39,276 nt of DNA. Origin: Brevibacillus massiliensis. Its GTDB lineage: Bacteria; Bacillota; Bacilli; Brevibacillales; Brevibacillaceae. Positions 15,467 through 23,649 of the stretch are shown piece by piece (the stretch's first letter is position 1; every line of letters begins with the position of its first letter). The notes below the pieces were generated by a model. The model had not been told where the DNA came from and ran no database searches. It worked only from the letters and a program-made list of their open reading frames with translations. Both the position numbers and the translations under genes were made by a program. The DNA lies in assembly GCF_000311785.1 (NCBI RefSeq), contig NZ_HE978535.1:439524-478799 (forward strand), written 5' to 3'.

Positions 15467-16453
15467 TCAGTCCGACTCCTCGATCTCAATCAGCACCCGG
15501 TTGTGGTCTGTCTGGATTTTTGCATCGCGTTTGTATATGGAGTATCCGTACGGGATGTGAAACATATCCTGAAGCCTTGCCGGGGACAGATGGCGGGTCG
15601 GCACCGAGATGTGCACGTCACCAGGTGAAACAGGCGCAGCAGTCGCCAGACAAAATCCCCAGTCTTCTTCTTCCTCGACAATGATGTCAAAATGATAGGG
15701 CAGTATGTGGTACCCGGCCGCTTCCAGCGTCGCCTGGATGCTCCAGACGTATTCCGGCGAGCTGGAGAAGACAGAACAGGCTACACCGATAGCTCCGCCC
15801 GGTTCCAGCCGCTCCTGAAAAAGCCGGTAAAACTCCACGCTGAAGAGACGGCCCAGCTCCGGGTAGTCACGGCTGGGTTCAGGAAGATCAAGGATGATCA
15901 CATCCCATTTTCCCTCGGCATGTTCCACAAACGACCTGCCGTCTGCAATGACTGTCTGTACCTTGGGATGATGCAGCGCTCCTTTGTTAAACTTTACCAA
16001 CGGCTGCAAATTTTTGCCGAAATCCATCATCATGGCGTCCGCGTCAACGGTTGTAATCTCCATTGTCTCCGGGTAGCGCAGCACCTCTCGGGTGGTGATG
16101 CCGCCGCCGCCTCCGATGATCAGAATGCGCTGCCTTTTTTTTGCAACAGCCATCGGTATGTGAATCAAAGCCTCGGCGTACATTCGTTCATCCTCAGTCG
16201 TACTAAACATCACATAGCCGTTGCCGTAGATGAGCCACTTGCCCTCTGTCTCGACCAATGCGACTCGCTGCGTAGGAGTCTTGATTCGCTGCACAATGCG
16301 ATAATCCCCCTCAGGCTCATCGTATTCGGAGATGTAGTCCCGGATGGATCCGGCTCCCCAAAAGCGCCAATAGAGCCAAAGGAGCCCTTCGATGAGCAGT
16401 GTGATGAATACTCCAGACAGGAGCCAAAGCATCCCGGTTGTCTGTATGGTCAT
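15467..16453 (-). CDS. Membrane-anchored spermidine synthase-like protein
   Basis: 328 aa from the ATG at 16453 (AAGGCGG eight bases upstream). One N-terminal membrane span (about residues 8-28) precedes a Rossmann methyltransferase/aminopropyltransferase domain: ILIIGGGGGITTREVLRYP, VDADAMMMD, DVIILDLPEPSRDYPELGRLFS, and a late WGFCLA block. Like its neighbour it belongs to the DLPEP-type subgroup often attached to membrane segments. In the motif GGGDGG the acidic residue is Gly (GGGGG), so decarboxylated AdoMet use is not certain. It probably works at the inner face of the membrane, in or beside the fused SpeD-SpeE pathway. Confidence 0.82.
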   Translation of the reverse strand: MTIQTTGMLWLLSGVFITLLIEGLLWLYWRFWGAGSIRDYISEYDEPEGDYRIVQRIKTPTQRVALVETEGKWLIYGNGYVMFSTTEDERMYAEALIHIPMAVAKKRQRILIIGGGGGITTREVLRYPETMEITTVDADAMMMDFGKNLQPLVKFNKGALHHPKVQTVIADGRSFVEHAEGKWDVIILDLPEPSRDYPELGRLFSVEFYRLFQERLEPGGAIGVACSVFSSSPEYVWSIQATLEAAGYHILPYHFDIIVEEEEDWGFCLATAAPVSPGDVHISVPTRHLSPARLQDMFHIPYGYSIYKRDAKIQTDHNRVLIEIEESD

Positions 16454-16649
16454 GCTATCATCCGCCTTATGAGTTCCTTTGCAGTTCCCCTGCTGAGCCA
16501 AGAGGCATGGCTTTTTGCAGGCACTGCATAAAGCCAATGTATGATCCTTGCGTCAGATCGGATACCCTCCATCGATTGAGATCAGGGGCCGGAATTTCTT
16601 CCGCTTCGCCTCAAAACATGTTACGCTCTTCTTCAAATGAAAGGAGGGA

Positions 16650-18398
16650 TTGGACATCGAATTCCAGGCGAACAAGGCTGCAAAAGAGTTTGTGTCTGCA
16701 TTCGAGAAGGTTTTGTGCCGCGATTTTTCCAGGTGGAATGGCTTGTTTACCCGCTTGCTTGCCATTGACAAGAATGGCGGTTTTATCTGTTCGTATGACA
16801 CTCGCAAGAACTGTATCGTGCAAAAACCAGAGGATCCGCTGGAGTGGACAGGAAAAATTCCGCTGAAAGACAGGACCATGTCATACAAGGAGCCGGTACA
16901 TCAAGGGGAATGGCTGTATTCCGCCCCTGTCAAAAGGGGTGAGGTGACGGAATATTTCATCATTTGCAGGTATCCCCGGTATGATTACCTGCCCCTCTTG
17001 CAAGTGATGTACTTGCTTTCGCAGGCGGTCGGCGCTCGCTTAATGCCGCAAAATCACGAAGAAATCCTGCTGTACGGGGAGTACCTGAGAAAGATTGTCG
17101 AGACGATCAGCGAAGGCTACATGTCGATCAACAAGAAAGGCGTGATCACCTACCTGAATCGGGCCGGCGCGGAGATCCTCGGTTTGAAAATCGACGAGGT
17201 GATCGGCAGGCACATGTGTGACGTGGTAGATTTCCAGCCGCAGGTCCTCTCTGTTTTGGATACGGGGAAGGGCTGGGCCAACCGGGAGTTTTTTGTCAAC
17301 ATGCCGAGGGGCCAAGTCCATTTGATCAAATCCGCCATCCCGATTTTTAGCGAAACCGGGGAGACGGTCGGGGTGGTTGACACCTTTCGGGAGATGAAAA
17401 GCGTGCGGAGAATGGTAGCGGACATGGTGGGGGCGAAAGCCGTCTTTCACTTTGATGACATCTTCTTTGCCAGCCGCGTGATGGGCGAGGTGCTGAAGCT
17501 GGCCAAAGCGGCGGCAAAAAACGAGGCCAATATCCTGATCGAAGGGGAGAGCGGCACGGGAAAGGAATTGATCGCACAAGCGGTGCACAATTACAGCAGC
17601 CGGGCTTCCGGGCCGTTCGTCGTCATCGACTGTTCCGCAGTCCCGCGCGAACTGGTGGAAAGCGAATTGTTTGGCTACGTGGACGGGGCGTTTACCGGCG
17701 CGCGCAAAGGCGGACGTCTGGGGAAGTTTGAGCTGGCCAACGGGGGTACGGTGTTCCTGGATGAAATCGGGGAAATGCCGCTGGAGATGCAGGCCAAACT
17801 CTTGCGGGTGATTCAGAGCCGCGTCATCACCAGGGTGGGAGGACATGAGCAAATTCCGATCAACATACGCATCATCGCCGCGACGAATCGGAACCTGGAG
17901 GCCGAGGTGAAGCAAAAGAACTTTCGCCTGGACCTGTTTTACCGCTTGAATGTGATTCACCTTTCCGTACCGCCCCTGCGGCAGAGGAGAGAAGACATCC
18001 CTTCGCTGGTCAAGCTGTTTCTGGAGAAGGCGGTGCAGAGGGAAAAACGGCCGGTGCCCGCTGTCTCTTCTGATGCGATGCAGATACTCACGCAGTATTC
18101 CTGGCCGGGCAATGTAAGGGAATTGGAAAATGTCATCGAACGGGCTATCCTCCTGGCCGATCAGGACATCGCTCCCCGGCACCTCCCGGCCCATCTGCTA
18201 GGGGAGGTGCCGCCAGCAACCGCAGCGGCAGCGCAGGCCCGGCTGCCAGGGGCAGCTTCCGGGCCGCTGGAAATCCTGGAGCGGCAGGCCATTCTGCAAG
18301 CCTTGTCAGAGACGGGAGGAAACAAGAGCTTGGCGGCAAAACGGCTGGGGATTTCCCGCTCCTCCTTGTATGACAAGCTGCGGCGGATCCAGTCGTAG
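16650..18398 (+). CDS. Sigma-54-dependent transcriptional activator with PAS sensor
   Basis: 582 aa. Order: an unrecognised N-terminal sensor region (1-140), a PAS domain (about 145-250; [23 protein letters not shown]), the AAA+ core with Walker A GESGTGKE (299-306), GAFTGA (346-351), Walker B VFLDEI (368-373) and RNVREL-like [14 protein letters not shown], and a Fis-type helix-turn-helix at the end ([20 protein letters not shown]). An in-frame stop at 16638 forces initiation at or after TTG 16650, only two bases from GGAGG, so a later start such as GTG 16692 is possible. It should bind the repeats at 18408-18478 and open the promoter at 18507. Confidence 0.93.
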   Translation: MDIEFQANKAAKEFVSAFEKVLCRDFSRWNGLFTRLLAIDKNGGFICSYDTRKNCIVQKPEDPLEWTGKIPLKDRTMSYKEPVHQGEWLYSAPVKRGEVTEYFIICRYPRYDYLPLLQVMYLLSQAVGARLMPQNHEEILLYGEYLRKIVETISEGYMSINKKGVITYLNRAGAEILGLKIDEVIGRHMCDVVDFQPQVLSVLDTGKGWANREFFVNMPRGQVHLIKSAIPIFSETGETVGVVDTFREMKSVRRMVADMVGAKAVFHFDDIFFASRVMGEVLKLAKAAAKNEANILIEGESGTGKELIAQAVHNYSSRASGPFVVIDCSAVPRELVESELFGYVDGAFTGARKGGRLGKFELANGGTVFLDEIGEMPLEMQAKLLRVIQSRVITRVGGHEQIPINIRIIAATNRNLEAEVKQKNFRLDLFYRLNVIHLSVPPLRQRREDIPSLVKLFLEKAVQREKRPVPAVSSDAMQILTQYSWPGNVRELENVIERAILLADQDIAPRHLPAHLLGEVPPATAAAAQARLPGAASGPLEILERQAILQALSETGGNKSLAAKRLGISRSSLYDKLRRIQS

Positions 18399-18407
18399 GC
18401 AAATCTG

Positions 18408-18478
18408 GTGTGCAGAAATCGTACATGTCCAAGATTCATACAGTGTTTCCATGTGAAAAGTGTGCGATTTTTGCACAC
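18408..18478. promoter_or_regulatory. Candidate enhancer sites for the sigma-54 activator
   Basis: Two related dyads: GTGTGC-N7-GTACAT (18408-18426) and the perfect GTGTGC-N7-GCACAC (18460-18478). Their centres are 54 bases apart, about five helical turns. The first site's GTGTGCAGAAATCG is also an inverted copy (13 of 14) of CGATTTTTGCACAC in the second. They lie 30-100 bases upstream of the -24/-12 promoter, as enhancer sites usually do. Confidence 0.7.
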
Positions 18479-18506
18479 TCTGTTGTTTGATGCCCACCTT
18501 GCCGCG

Positions 18507-18524
18507 TTGGCATCAATCTTGCTG
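18507..18524 (+). promoter_or_regulatory. Sigma-54 (-24/-12) promoter of the BKACE operon
   Basis: TTGGCATCAATCTTGCTG has the invariant GG (18509-18510) and GC (18521-18522) ten bases apart, as in TGGCAC-N5-TTGC. The expected start is about 18533, just ahead of the RBS. The adjacent sigma-54 activator gene supports it. Confidence 0.85.
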
Positions 18525-18553
18525 CATAAGCTAGTCAAAAGGAGGAAATGAGA

Positions 18554-19393
18554 ATGGAAAATCTGATCATTACCGTGGCTACAACCGGTGCAGTCACGAC
18601 GCGGCGGGACTCGCCTTACCTGCCCATCACTCCCCAAGAGATTGCCGATTCCGTCTACGAAGCCTGGCAGGCGGGGGCTGCCGTCGCCCATATTCACGTC
18701 AGGGATCAGGATGGCAACCCTTCGATGGATTATGCGGCGTTTGCCGAAACGGTCAAGCTGATCAGGGAGCGATGCGACATTGTGCTCAATCTCACCTCGT
18801 CCGGGGGACTAAACCTGCGGGAAGAAGACCGGCTGCGGGTCTGTGAGCTGGAGCCGGAATTGGTCTCGTTTGATGCCGGGTCGATGAACTTTGGCGGAAG
18901 CGTATTCCTCAATCCGCCTGATTTTCTGGAACGGCTGGCCCAAAAGGCCCAGGAATGCAACGTCAAGCCGGAGATCGAGGTATTCGAGGCCGGGATGATT
19001 GCCAACGCCTTGCAAGTTGCCAAAAAAGGCTGGACCAAACCTCCCTTTTACTTCCAGTTTGTCCTTGGCGTACCGGGCGGCATGCCGGCTACTCCGAAGA
19101 ACTTGCTGTTTCTGTCAGAAAGCATACCCGCCGGATCGCCGTGGTCTGCGATCGGGATCGGCAAGCACCAACTGGAGATGAACATGATGGCGATTGCCAT
19201 GGGCGGCCATGTCAGGGTCGGGATGGAAGACAATGTGTACTACCGCAAAGGAGAGCTGGCCAGGACGAATGCGCAATTTGTGGAGAGAATTGTCAGACTT
19301 GCCAGTGAATTCGGCAGACAGATTGCGACGCCTGACGAGGCCAGAGAGCTCCTGGGACTGCGAAAAAACAAGCAGGGAGGATGCATGGCATGA
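18554..19393 (+). CDS. Beta-keto acid cleavage enzyme (BKACE, DUF849) family protein
   Basis: 279 aa from ATG 18554 (GGAGGA seven bases upstream; ATG 18548 is too close). TIM-barrel BKACE family: AHIHVRDQDGNPSMD gives the zinc ligands His46 and His48, followed by LNLTSSGG, SFDAGSMNFG and the late GMEDNVYY. These enzymes condense a beta-keto acid with acetyl-CoA and release acetoacetate plus a shortened CoA ester; the best-known member, Kce, acts in lysine fermentation. No other lysine-fermentation genes are present, so the keto acid is probably different. First gene of the sigma-54 operon, coupled to the next by ATGA. Confidence 0.92.
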   Translation: MENLIITVATTGAVTTRRDSPYLPITPQEIADSVYEAWQAGAAVAHIHVRDQDGNPSMDYAAFAETVKLIRERCDIVLNLTSSGGLNLREEDRLRVCELEPELVSFDAGSMNFGGSVFLNPPDFLERLAQKAQECNVKPEIEVFEAGMIANALQVAKKGWTKPPFYFQFVLGVPGGMPATPKNLLFLSESIPAGSPWSAIGIGKHQLEMNMMAIAMGGHVRVGMEDNVYYRKGELARTNAQFVERIVRLASEFGRQIATPDEARELLGLRKNKQGGCMA

Positions 19394-20163
19394 AGAGAGA
19401 AGGGCTGCGAATCATCGACCTGAGCGTTCCGCTCGACAATCAAGCGGGAGAGCCGATGAAGCCGAAGATCAGCTATTTTGCGCATGAAGCCGGCGCTGAG
19501 GAAGCCGCGCAATTTTTCGGGCTGGAGCCGGATGATTTTCCGGAGAGGAAGGCCTGGGCTGTGGAAACGGTGACACTTACCACCCACACCGGCACACATG
19601 TGGACGCTCCTTGGCACTACTGGCCGACATCGGAAGGGAAACCTGCGCGGACGATCGATCAACTGCCGCTGGAATGGTTCTACGGTGACGGAGTCTTGCT
19701 TGATTTCAGCGATAAGCCGGCCGGGTATGAAATCTCCGCCGACGATTTGCAGCACAAACTGGCGGAGATCGGGTACAAGCTCAAACCGTTCGACATCGTG
19801 CTGGTCAGGTCGGATGCGGACAAGCGGTTTTACGATCCCGACTACGCCCAAGTCCATGCCGGAATGTCCGCGGCGGCGACGCATTGGCTGATTGATCAGG
19901 GGATCAAGGTGATGGGCACGGATGGCTGGGGATGGGATATCCCCTTCTCAGTTCAAGCCGCCGACTACAAGCGAAATCCGCGGGACGGGGTCCTCTGGGC
20001 TGCCCATTTCGTCGGGCGGGAGAAGGAGTACTGCCAGATCGAAAAATTGGCCAACCTGGACCAGCTGCCGGCACCATACGGGTTTCAGGTGGCGGTGTTC
20101 CCGGTGAAAATCAAGGGGGCCAGCGGAGGCTGGGCCCGCCCTGTCGCCATTTTTCAAGGATAG
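19390..20163 (+). CDS. Cyclase-family (kynurenine formamidase-like) metal hydrolase
   Basis: 257 aa from ATG 19390, which overlaps the BKACE stop and has GGGAGG nine bases upstream. Signature HTGTHVDAPWH (66-76) supplies the metal-binding His and Asp residues of the PF04199 cyclase family, whose members include kynurenine formamidase and isatin hydrolase. An N-terminal insertion of about 45 residues (ISYFAHEAGAEEAA...) distinguishes it from the short formamidases. It likely hydrolyses an amide, lactam or lactone and so prepares or follows the BKACE step. Substrate unknown. Confidence 0.88.
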   Translation: MKREGLRIIDLSVPLDNQAGEPMKPKISYFAHEAGAEEAAQFFGLEPDDFPERKAWAVETVTLTTHTGTHVDAPWHYWPTSEGKPARTIDQLPLEWFYGDGVLLDFSDKPAGYEISADDLQHKLAEIGYKLKPFDIVLVRSDADKRFYDPDYAQVHAGMSAAATHWLIDQGIKVMGTDGWGWDIPFSVQAADYKRNPRDGVLWAAHFVGREKEYCQIEKLANLDQLPAPYGFQVAVFPVKIKGASGGWARPVAIFQG

Positions 20164-20175
20164 GGGGAGGGGAGC

Positions 20176-21681
20176 ATGGGGAATGCCGGATCGATCGGCT
20201 TGATGCTGCTGTTTTTCGGCTTGATGATTTATATCGGAATCTACAGCAAGAAGTGGATTGCCAGTTCTTCCGACTTTCTGATCGCAGGCAGGGAGATCGG
20301 GCTATTGGTGAATATCCTCGGCGTATCCGCCATTGGCTGGGCGGGTACCTCTGTAGCGCTGGCGCCCGGCCTTGCCATCAGGGGCGGCCTTGTCTCCACC
20401 CTCGTTTTTGCCGGTGCCTACGGGATTATCGGGATTTTGCTGTACGGTCTGCTGTTTGCTCCCTACGCCCGCCGCTCCGGTGCCCATACGCTGCCCGAGT
20501 GGTTGGAAATTCGCTATTCCAAACGGGTCAGGACGATGATCGCGCTGTCTACCACCGTTGCTTTGATCGGAATTACGGCCAATAACATTTTATCCATGGC
20601 GCTGGTCATCCAGGGGTATACAGAGTGGCCGCTGTTTATCGCGATTTCCATCGGATTGTTTACCTTCCTGGCCTTTACCTATCTGGTCGGTTTATGGGCG
20701 GTCACCCTTACCGATTTTGTGCAGATGATCATTGGCCTGGTGGGAATCCCGCTGCTCGTGATCGGTTTGGTCTCCACGTACGGGGGGATAGACTGGGCTT
20801 TTGCCAGCTGGCCCGGCGAGCAGAGTGTCTGGCTGGCAGGGATTGCAGGCTGGCAGATGCCCGTCTGGTCGCTGCAGTACCCGAGTGTGCTTACGATGAT
20901 TTTTTTGTATTCGATGTTTCTCGTCTGGGGGAGCCAGCACTATTGGATGCGTGTCGCGTCGGTCAGAAGTGAAAAAGTGGCGAGAAATTCCTATGTCGGT
21001 GCGGGGATTCTGCTGTTTTTGATCAACGGATTGCTCGGGGTGATTGGCGTCTACGCTGTAGCGAAATACCCGACGATGTTCCAACCCGTCGGGGAGATTC
21101 TGCCGGAAGCCGCTTACGGTATGGTCCTCAAGGATTTGCCGGTGTTTTTCGGAGGATACCTGCTGATTTTTGGGATTGCGGCCTCCATGTCCACAGCCTC
21201 CACGACGTTAATGGCAGCGAGCGGAACGGCCGTCAGGGATTTGTACCAGCGGGGGTTCGCTCCGAGGGCGGCAGCCAAAGACCTGGTCAAGCCAAGCCGG
21301 TACATTACGATCGTGATTGGCCTGCTATCCTGGATTCTCTGCTGGTTTCCGGGAGGACCGCTGTTTCTGTTTGCCTTTGCCACGGCTTGGCTGGGGCCGG
21401 CATCGATTTTGTTGGTGCTGGGCGTGTTTTGGAAGCGGACAACCGCAGACGGGGCTTTCTGGGGCGGGCTGATCGGCCTGTGCGCCATGACGGTTTGGAT
21501 CGGGCTGGATACCTTGCATATATACAGCACCAGCAGCCTGGCACATGTCGGAATCGTCGGGCTCGTCACGACCACGGTGCCGACCGTCGTCATCAGTTTT
21601 TTGACAAAGCCCAAATACTTCGCCAAAAAGGAGTACCATGCGGATGCGGCAGAGCACGGAGGTGAGCTGCATGTCTCCTGA
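20176..21681 (+). CDS. Sodium:solute symporter (SSS family)
   Basis: 501 aa, hydrophobic, about 13 membrane spans. Recognised by the N-terminal SSSDFLIAGREIGLL, the SAIGWAGTSVALAPG segment, and GIAASMSTASTTLMAASGTAVRDLYQR, where the sodium-site serines and threonines lie. Imports a solute with Na+ across the membrane; in this operon presumably the substrate broken down by the hydrolase and BKACE. RBS GGGGAGG lies just before the ATG. The 3' end overlaps the next gene by 11 bases. Confidence 0.92.
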   Translation: MGNAGSIGLMLLFFGLMIYIGIYSKKWIASSSDFLIAGREIGLLVNILGVSAIGWAGTSVALAPGLAIRGGLVSTLVFAGAYGIIGILLYGLLFAPYARRSGAHTLPEWLEIRYSKRVRTMIALSTTVALIGITANNILSMALVIQGYTEWPLFIAISIGLFTFLAFTYLVGLWAVTLTDFVQMIIGLVGIPLLVIGLVSTYGGIDWAFASWPGEQSVWLAGIAGWQMPVWSLQYPSVLTMIFLYSMFLVWGSQHYWMRVASVRSEKVARNSYVGAGILLFLINGLLGVIGVYAVAKYPTMFQPVGEILPEAAYGMVLKDLPVFFGGYLLIFGIAASMSTASTTLMAASGTAVRDLYQRGFAPRAAAKDLVKPSRYITIVIGLLSWILCWFPGGPLFLFAFATAWLGPASILLVLGVFWKRTTADGAFWGGLIGLCAMTVWIGLDTLHIYSTSSLAHVGIVGLVTTTVPTVVISFLTKPKYFAKKEYHADAAEHGGELHVS

Positions 21682-22171
21682 ACAGAAGCAGGTGCTCACG
21701 TTTATACGTGAAGGCTTCCACATGATGGCGGAAATTACCGACCTGCTCAACGTTGATTCATTCGTCACGAATGAACTCATCGAAGAGCTGGAGCAGCAGG
21801 GGTACATCCGCCGGAAGTCCACCGCAGGGATCGGCTTTTATCAGTTTTATTTGACCAAACGAGCTGACGCGCTCTTCATGCCGTCTGACCGGAGAGAAGC
21901 GGATAGGCTCTCACAGGGGATCAATCGATTGGATCTGGAGCTGCTGCAATTTTTCCAGGAGGAACCCGATTATTCGCATGAGCAGTTATGCGAGCGCTTT
22001 CCTGTAGACAACCACGTTCTTGCCGGCCACATGATGAAACTGATTCGCCAAGGTTACCTGGAGCAAACCGGCATATTTCGCATGAGAGTGAAGTTGAGCA
22101 GGGGCGGCGAGTCGCTGATCCAAAAATGGCAAGTTTCAACGCATAGTCTGGATCCTTCTAAGCCAATCTAG
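21671..22171 (+). CDS. Winged-helix DNA-binding protein (putative regulator)
   Basis: 166 aa from ATG 21671 (GGAGGTG upstream), starting inside the symporter gene. Two consecutive winged-helix-like segments: MAEITDLLNVDSFVTNELIEELEQQGYIRRK (about 20-55) and LDLELLQFFQEEPDYSHEQLCERFPVDNHVLAGHMMKLIRQGYLEQ (about 95-135). It contains no cysteine-rich or ligand-binding domain. Being last in the sigma-54 operon it may be a feedback regulator, but that is only inferred. No specific family recognised. Confidence 0.72.
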   Translation: MSPEQKQVLTFIREGFHMMAEITDLLNVDSFVTNELIEELEQQGYIRRKSTAGIGFYQFYLTKRADALFMPSDRREADRLSQGINRLDLELLQFFQEEPDYSHEQLCERFPVDNHVLAGHMMKLIRQGYLEQTGIFRMRVKLSRGGESLIQKWQVSTHSLDPSKPI

Positions 22172-22179
22172 GGATGTTG

Positions 22180-22776
22180 ATGAATATTCCAGAGGAGTTG
22201 AAGAAGACTATGCAGCTTGCCGCACACGAAGCTTTCGATCTGCATGAGCTGGCCATGAGCTGCGTCAATTCGATCACGAATATGGCGTACTTTATGAACC
22301 ACGTTCAGGATCAGGAGCTAAAAGCCCTTTTGCAGCAGCACTTTCCCTTTCATATCAAGGACTACAACATGAAGGTGCAGTATTTGAGCCAAGCGCAAGG
22401 GGCCGCATCTCCTTTGCCGGTGCCTGAATTAAACCCGACGCTGCAATCCTACACGCAACCCAATACCACTACTCCCGTCACTCCCCGTACCACCGTCCAG
22501 GACATGAACGACCGCGAGATGGCGACCGCGTACCTGTTGACGTTAAAACGGGCGGGCAGAGAATACGCCTGGGCTGCGATGGAGATGAGCAACCCCGAGA
22601 TCAGAACCTTTTTGGAGGATGGCTTCCGCATGAGTTCCAGGCATGCCTATGACGTCTGGCAGTGGATGGTGAAGAAGGGATATTACCCGTTGGAGCCGGC
22701 CGCTCCGATTACGTTAAACACGCTGGGGAAGCTGTACAATACCGTTCCGGAATCGGCGGCAATGACGATGCAGTAA
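22180..22776 (+). CDS. CotF-like spore coat family protein
   Basis: 198 aa from ATG 22180 (22174 is an alternative). Two four-helix-type halves, ELAMSCVNSITNMAYFMNHVQDQELK and AYLLTLKRAGREYAWAAMEMSNPEIRTFLEDGFRM, are joined by a Pro/Thr linker (about 75-110). The ferritin-like look and DGFRMSSRHAYDVWQWM match coat protein F (DUF2383/CotF) relatives. Expected in the spore coat or forespore. It starts nine bases after the winged-helix gene, but the RBS (AGGG) is weak, so it may have its own sporulation promoter that I cannot place. Confidence 0.75.
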   Translation: MNIPEELKKTMQLAAHEAFDLHELAMSCVNSITNMAYFMNHVQDQELKALLQQHFPFHIKDYNMKVQYLSQAQGAASPLPVPELNPTLQSYTQPNTTTPVTPRTTVQDMNDREMATAYLLTLKRAGREYAWAAMEMSNPEIRTFLEDGFRMSSRHAYDVWQWMVKKGYYPLEPAAPITLNTLGKLYNTVPESAAMTMQ

Positions 22777-22779
22777 AGG

Positions 22780-22812
22780 AAAAAACCATGCTGAATGACA
22801 GCATGGTTTTTT
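22780..22812. terminator. Strong terminator after the CotF-like gene
   Basis: Perfect 14-base stem AAAAAACCATGCTG / CAGCATGGTTTTTT with loop AATGA. The A and T tracts make it bidirectional. Confidence 0.9.
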
Positions 22813-22890
22813 CATTGTAACTTGTCTTGACGAACGATCATCTGGTAACGTTGGGTGTAAAGTGTAATTCATGATAAAGGATGGAAAATC

Positions 22891-23289
22891 ATGGGGCTTG
22901 TTAAGAAGTTGATGATCAAGAGCGGATACCGCGCCACTGTTGTTAATCCTCCTGAGCATTTTACGCTCCCCGCTGAAGAACTTCCGGAAGATGTCGAAGT
23001 GACAAGCGCATTGGAAGGAAGCTTCGATTTTGTCTTATTGTTTGTTCATTCAAAAGCCGAATTGGATGACTACGCACCAAAAGTGCTGCCTCATTTGCAG
23101 GAAGACGCTCATTTTTGGGTAGCGTACCCCAAGAAAAGTTCAAAGATCAAAACAGACATCAGCCGGGACAGCGGCTGGGAGGTTCTCAAGGAGGCCGGGT
23201 ACATAGGCGTTTCGCTGATCTCGATCGATGACACCTGGTCAGCGTTTCGGGTTCGGAAGGAAGCGTACGTGAAGTCGGCGAGGAAGTAA
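22891..23289 (+). CDS. DUF3052 family protein
   Basis: 132 aa, close to the family's usual size. Landmarks: LMIKSGYRATVVNPPEHF, FDFVLLFVHSKAEL, LPHLQEDAHFWVAYPKKSSKIKTDISRDSGW and DDTWSAFRVR. The shape resembles a small Rossmann-type domain but no catalytic activity is established for the family. RBS AAGGATGG precedes the ATG. Single gene, closed by the hairpin at 23306. Confidence 0.8.
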   Translation: MGLVKKLMIKSGYRATVVNPPEHFTLPAEELPEDVEVTSALEGSFDFVLLFVHSKAELDDYAPKVLPHLQEDAHFWVAYPKKSSKIKTDISRDSGWEVLKEAGYIGVSLISIDDTWSAFRVRKEAYVKSARK

Positions 23290-23305
23290 TGGAAAGATAT
23301 TTGCG

Positions 23306-23340
23306 AATGGCTGCCGGATTTGTTCCGCAGTCATTTTTTA
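23306..23340 (+). terminator. Terminator after the DUF3052 gene
   Basis: Hairpin CTG(C)CGGA-TTTGT-TCCGCAG with outer AATG/CATT pairing, followed by six Ts. Confidence 0.7.
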
Positions 23341-23395
23341 TCGAATCTCAACAAACAGGTCGTACGGTAGTAGATACATGACGAGGGGAAGAGCC

Positions 23396-23602
23396 ATGCC
23401 GGACGTCTTTGTGTGGAGGCCGTTTACCATAAAGCAGAGTCGGATTCTCGCGAAACAGGGAAACCGGCGGGGTGGATTGGGACTGGCTCTGGTCAAAGAG
23501 ATGATCGGGCAGCAACAGGGACAAGTCGGCGTAGAGTCAGACGGTGACCGGCATACCTTCCGGTTCACGATATCGCTGGCCGGGAACGCTGATGCCAAAT
23601 GA
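23396..23602 (+). pseudogene. C-terminal remnant of a sensor histidine kinase
   Basis: The frame encodes VFVWRPFTIKQSRI...GGLGLALVKEMIGQQQGQVGVES...HTFRFTISL, which is the F-box to G2-box end of a HATPase_c domain. The H-box, N-box, sensor and membrane segments are absent, and no response regulator adjoins. About 65 residues remain of a protein normally over 350 aa. Not expected to be active. Confidence 0.7.
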
Positions 23603-23605
23603 TAG

Positions 23606-23630
23606 AGGCTCGCCGTTTGACGAGCCTTAT
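23606..23630 (-). terminator. Possible terminator of the amt-asnB operon
   Basis: Seven-base stem AGGCTCG / CGAGCCT with an eight-base loop, just past the asnB stop on the minus strand. The T tract is poor, so confidence is limited. Confidence 0.45.
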
Positions 23631-23649
23631 TTCGCCATCGCCATGCCGT

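Noticed and set aside
15692-16531. 279-codon plus-strand frame opposite the membrane-anchored aminopropyltransferase-like gene
   Set aside because: No RBS or domain; the minus strand shows conserved GGGGG, VDAD and DLPEP motifs.
17040-18194. 384-codon minus-strand frame inside the sigma-54 activator gene
   Set aside because: Antisense shadow; the plus-strand protein has all AAA+ and Fis motifs.
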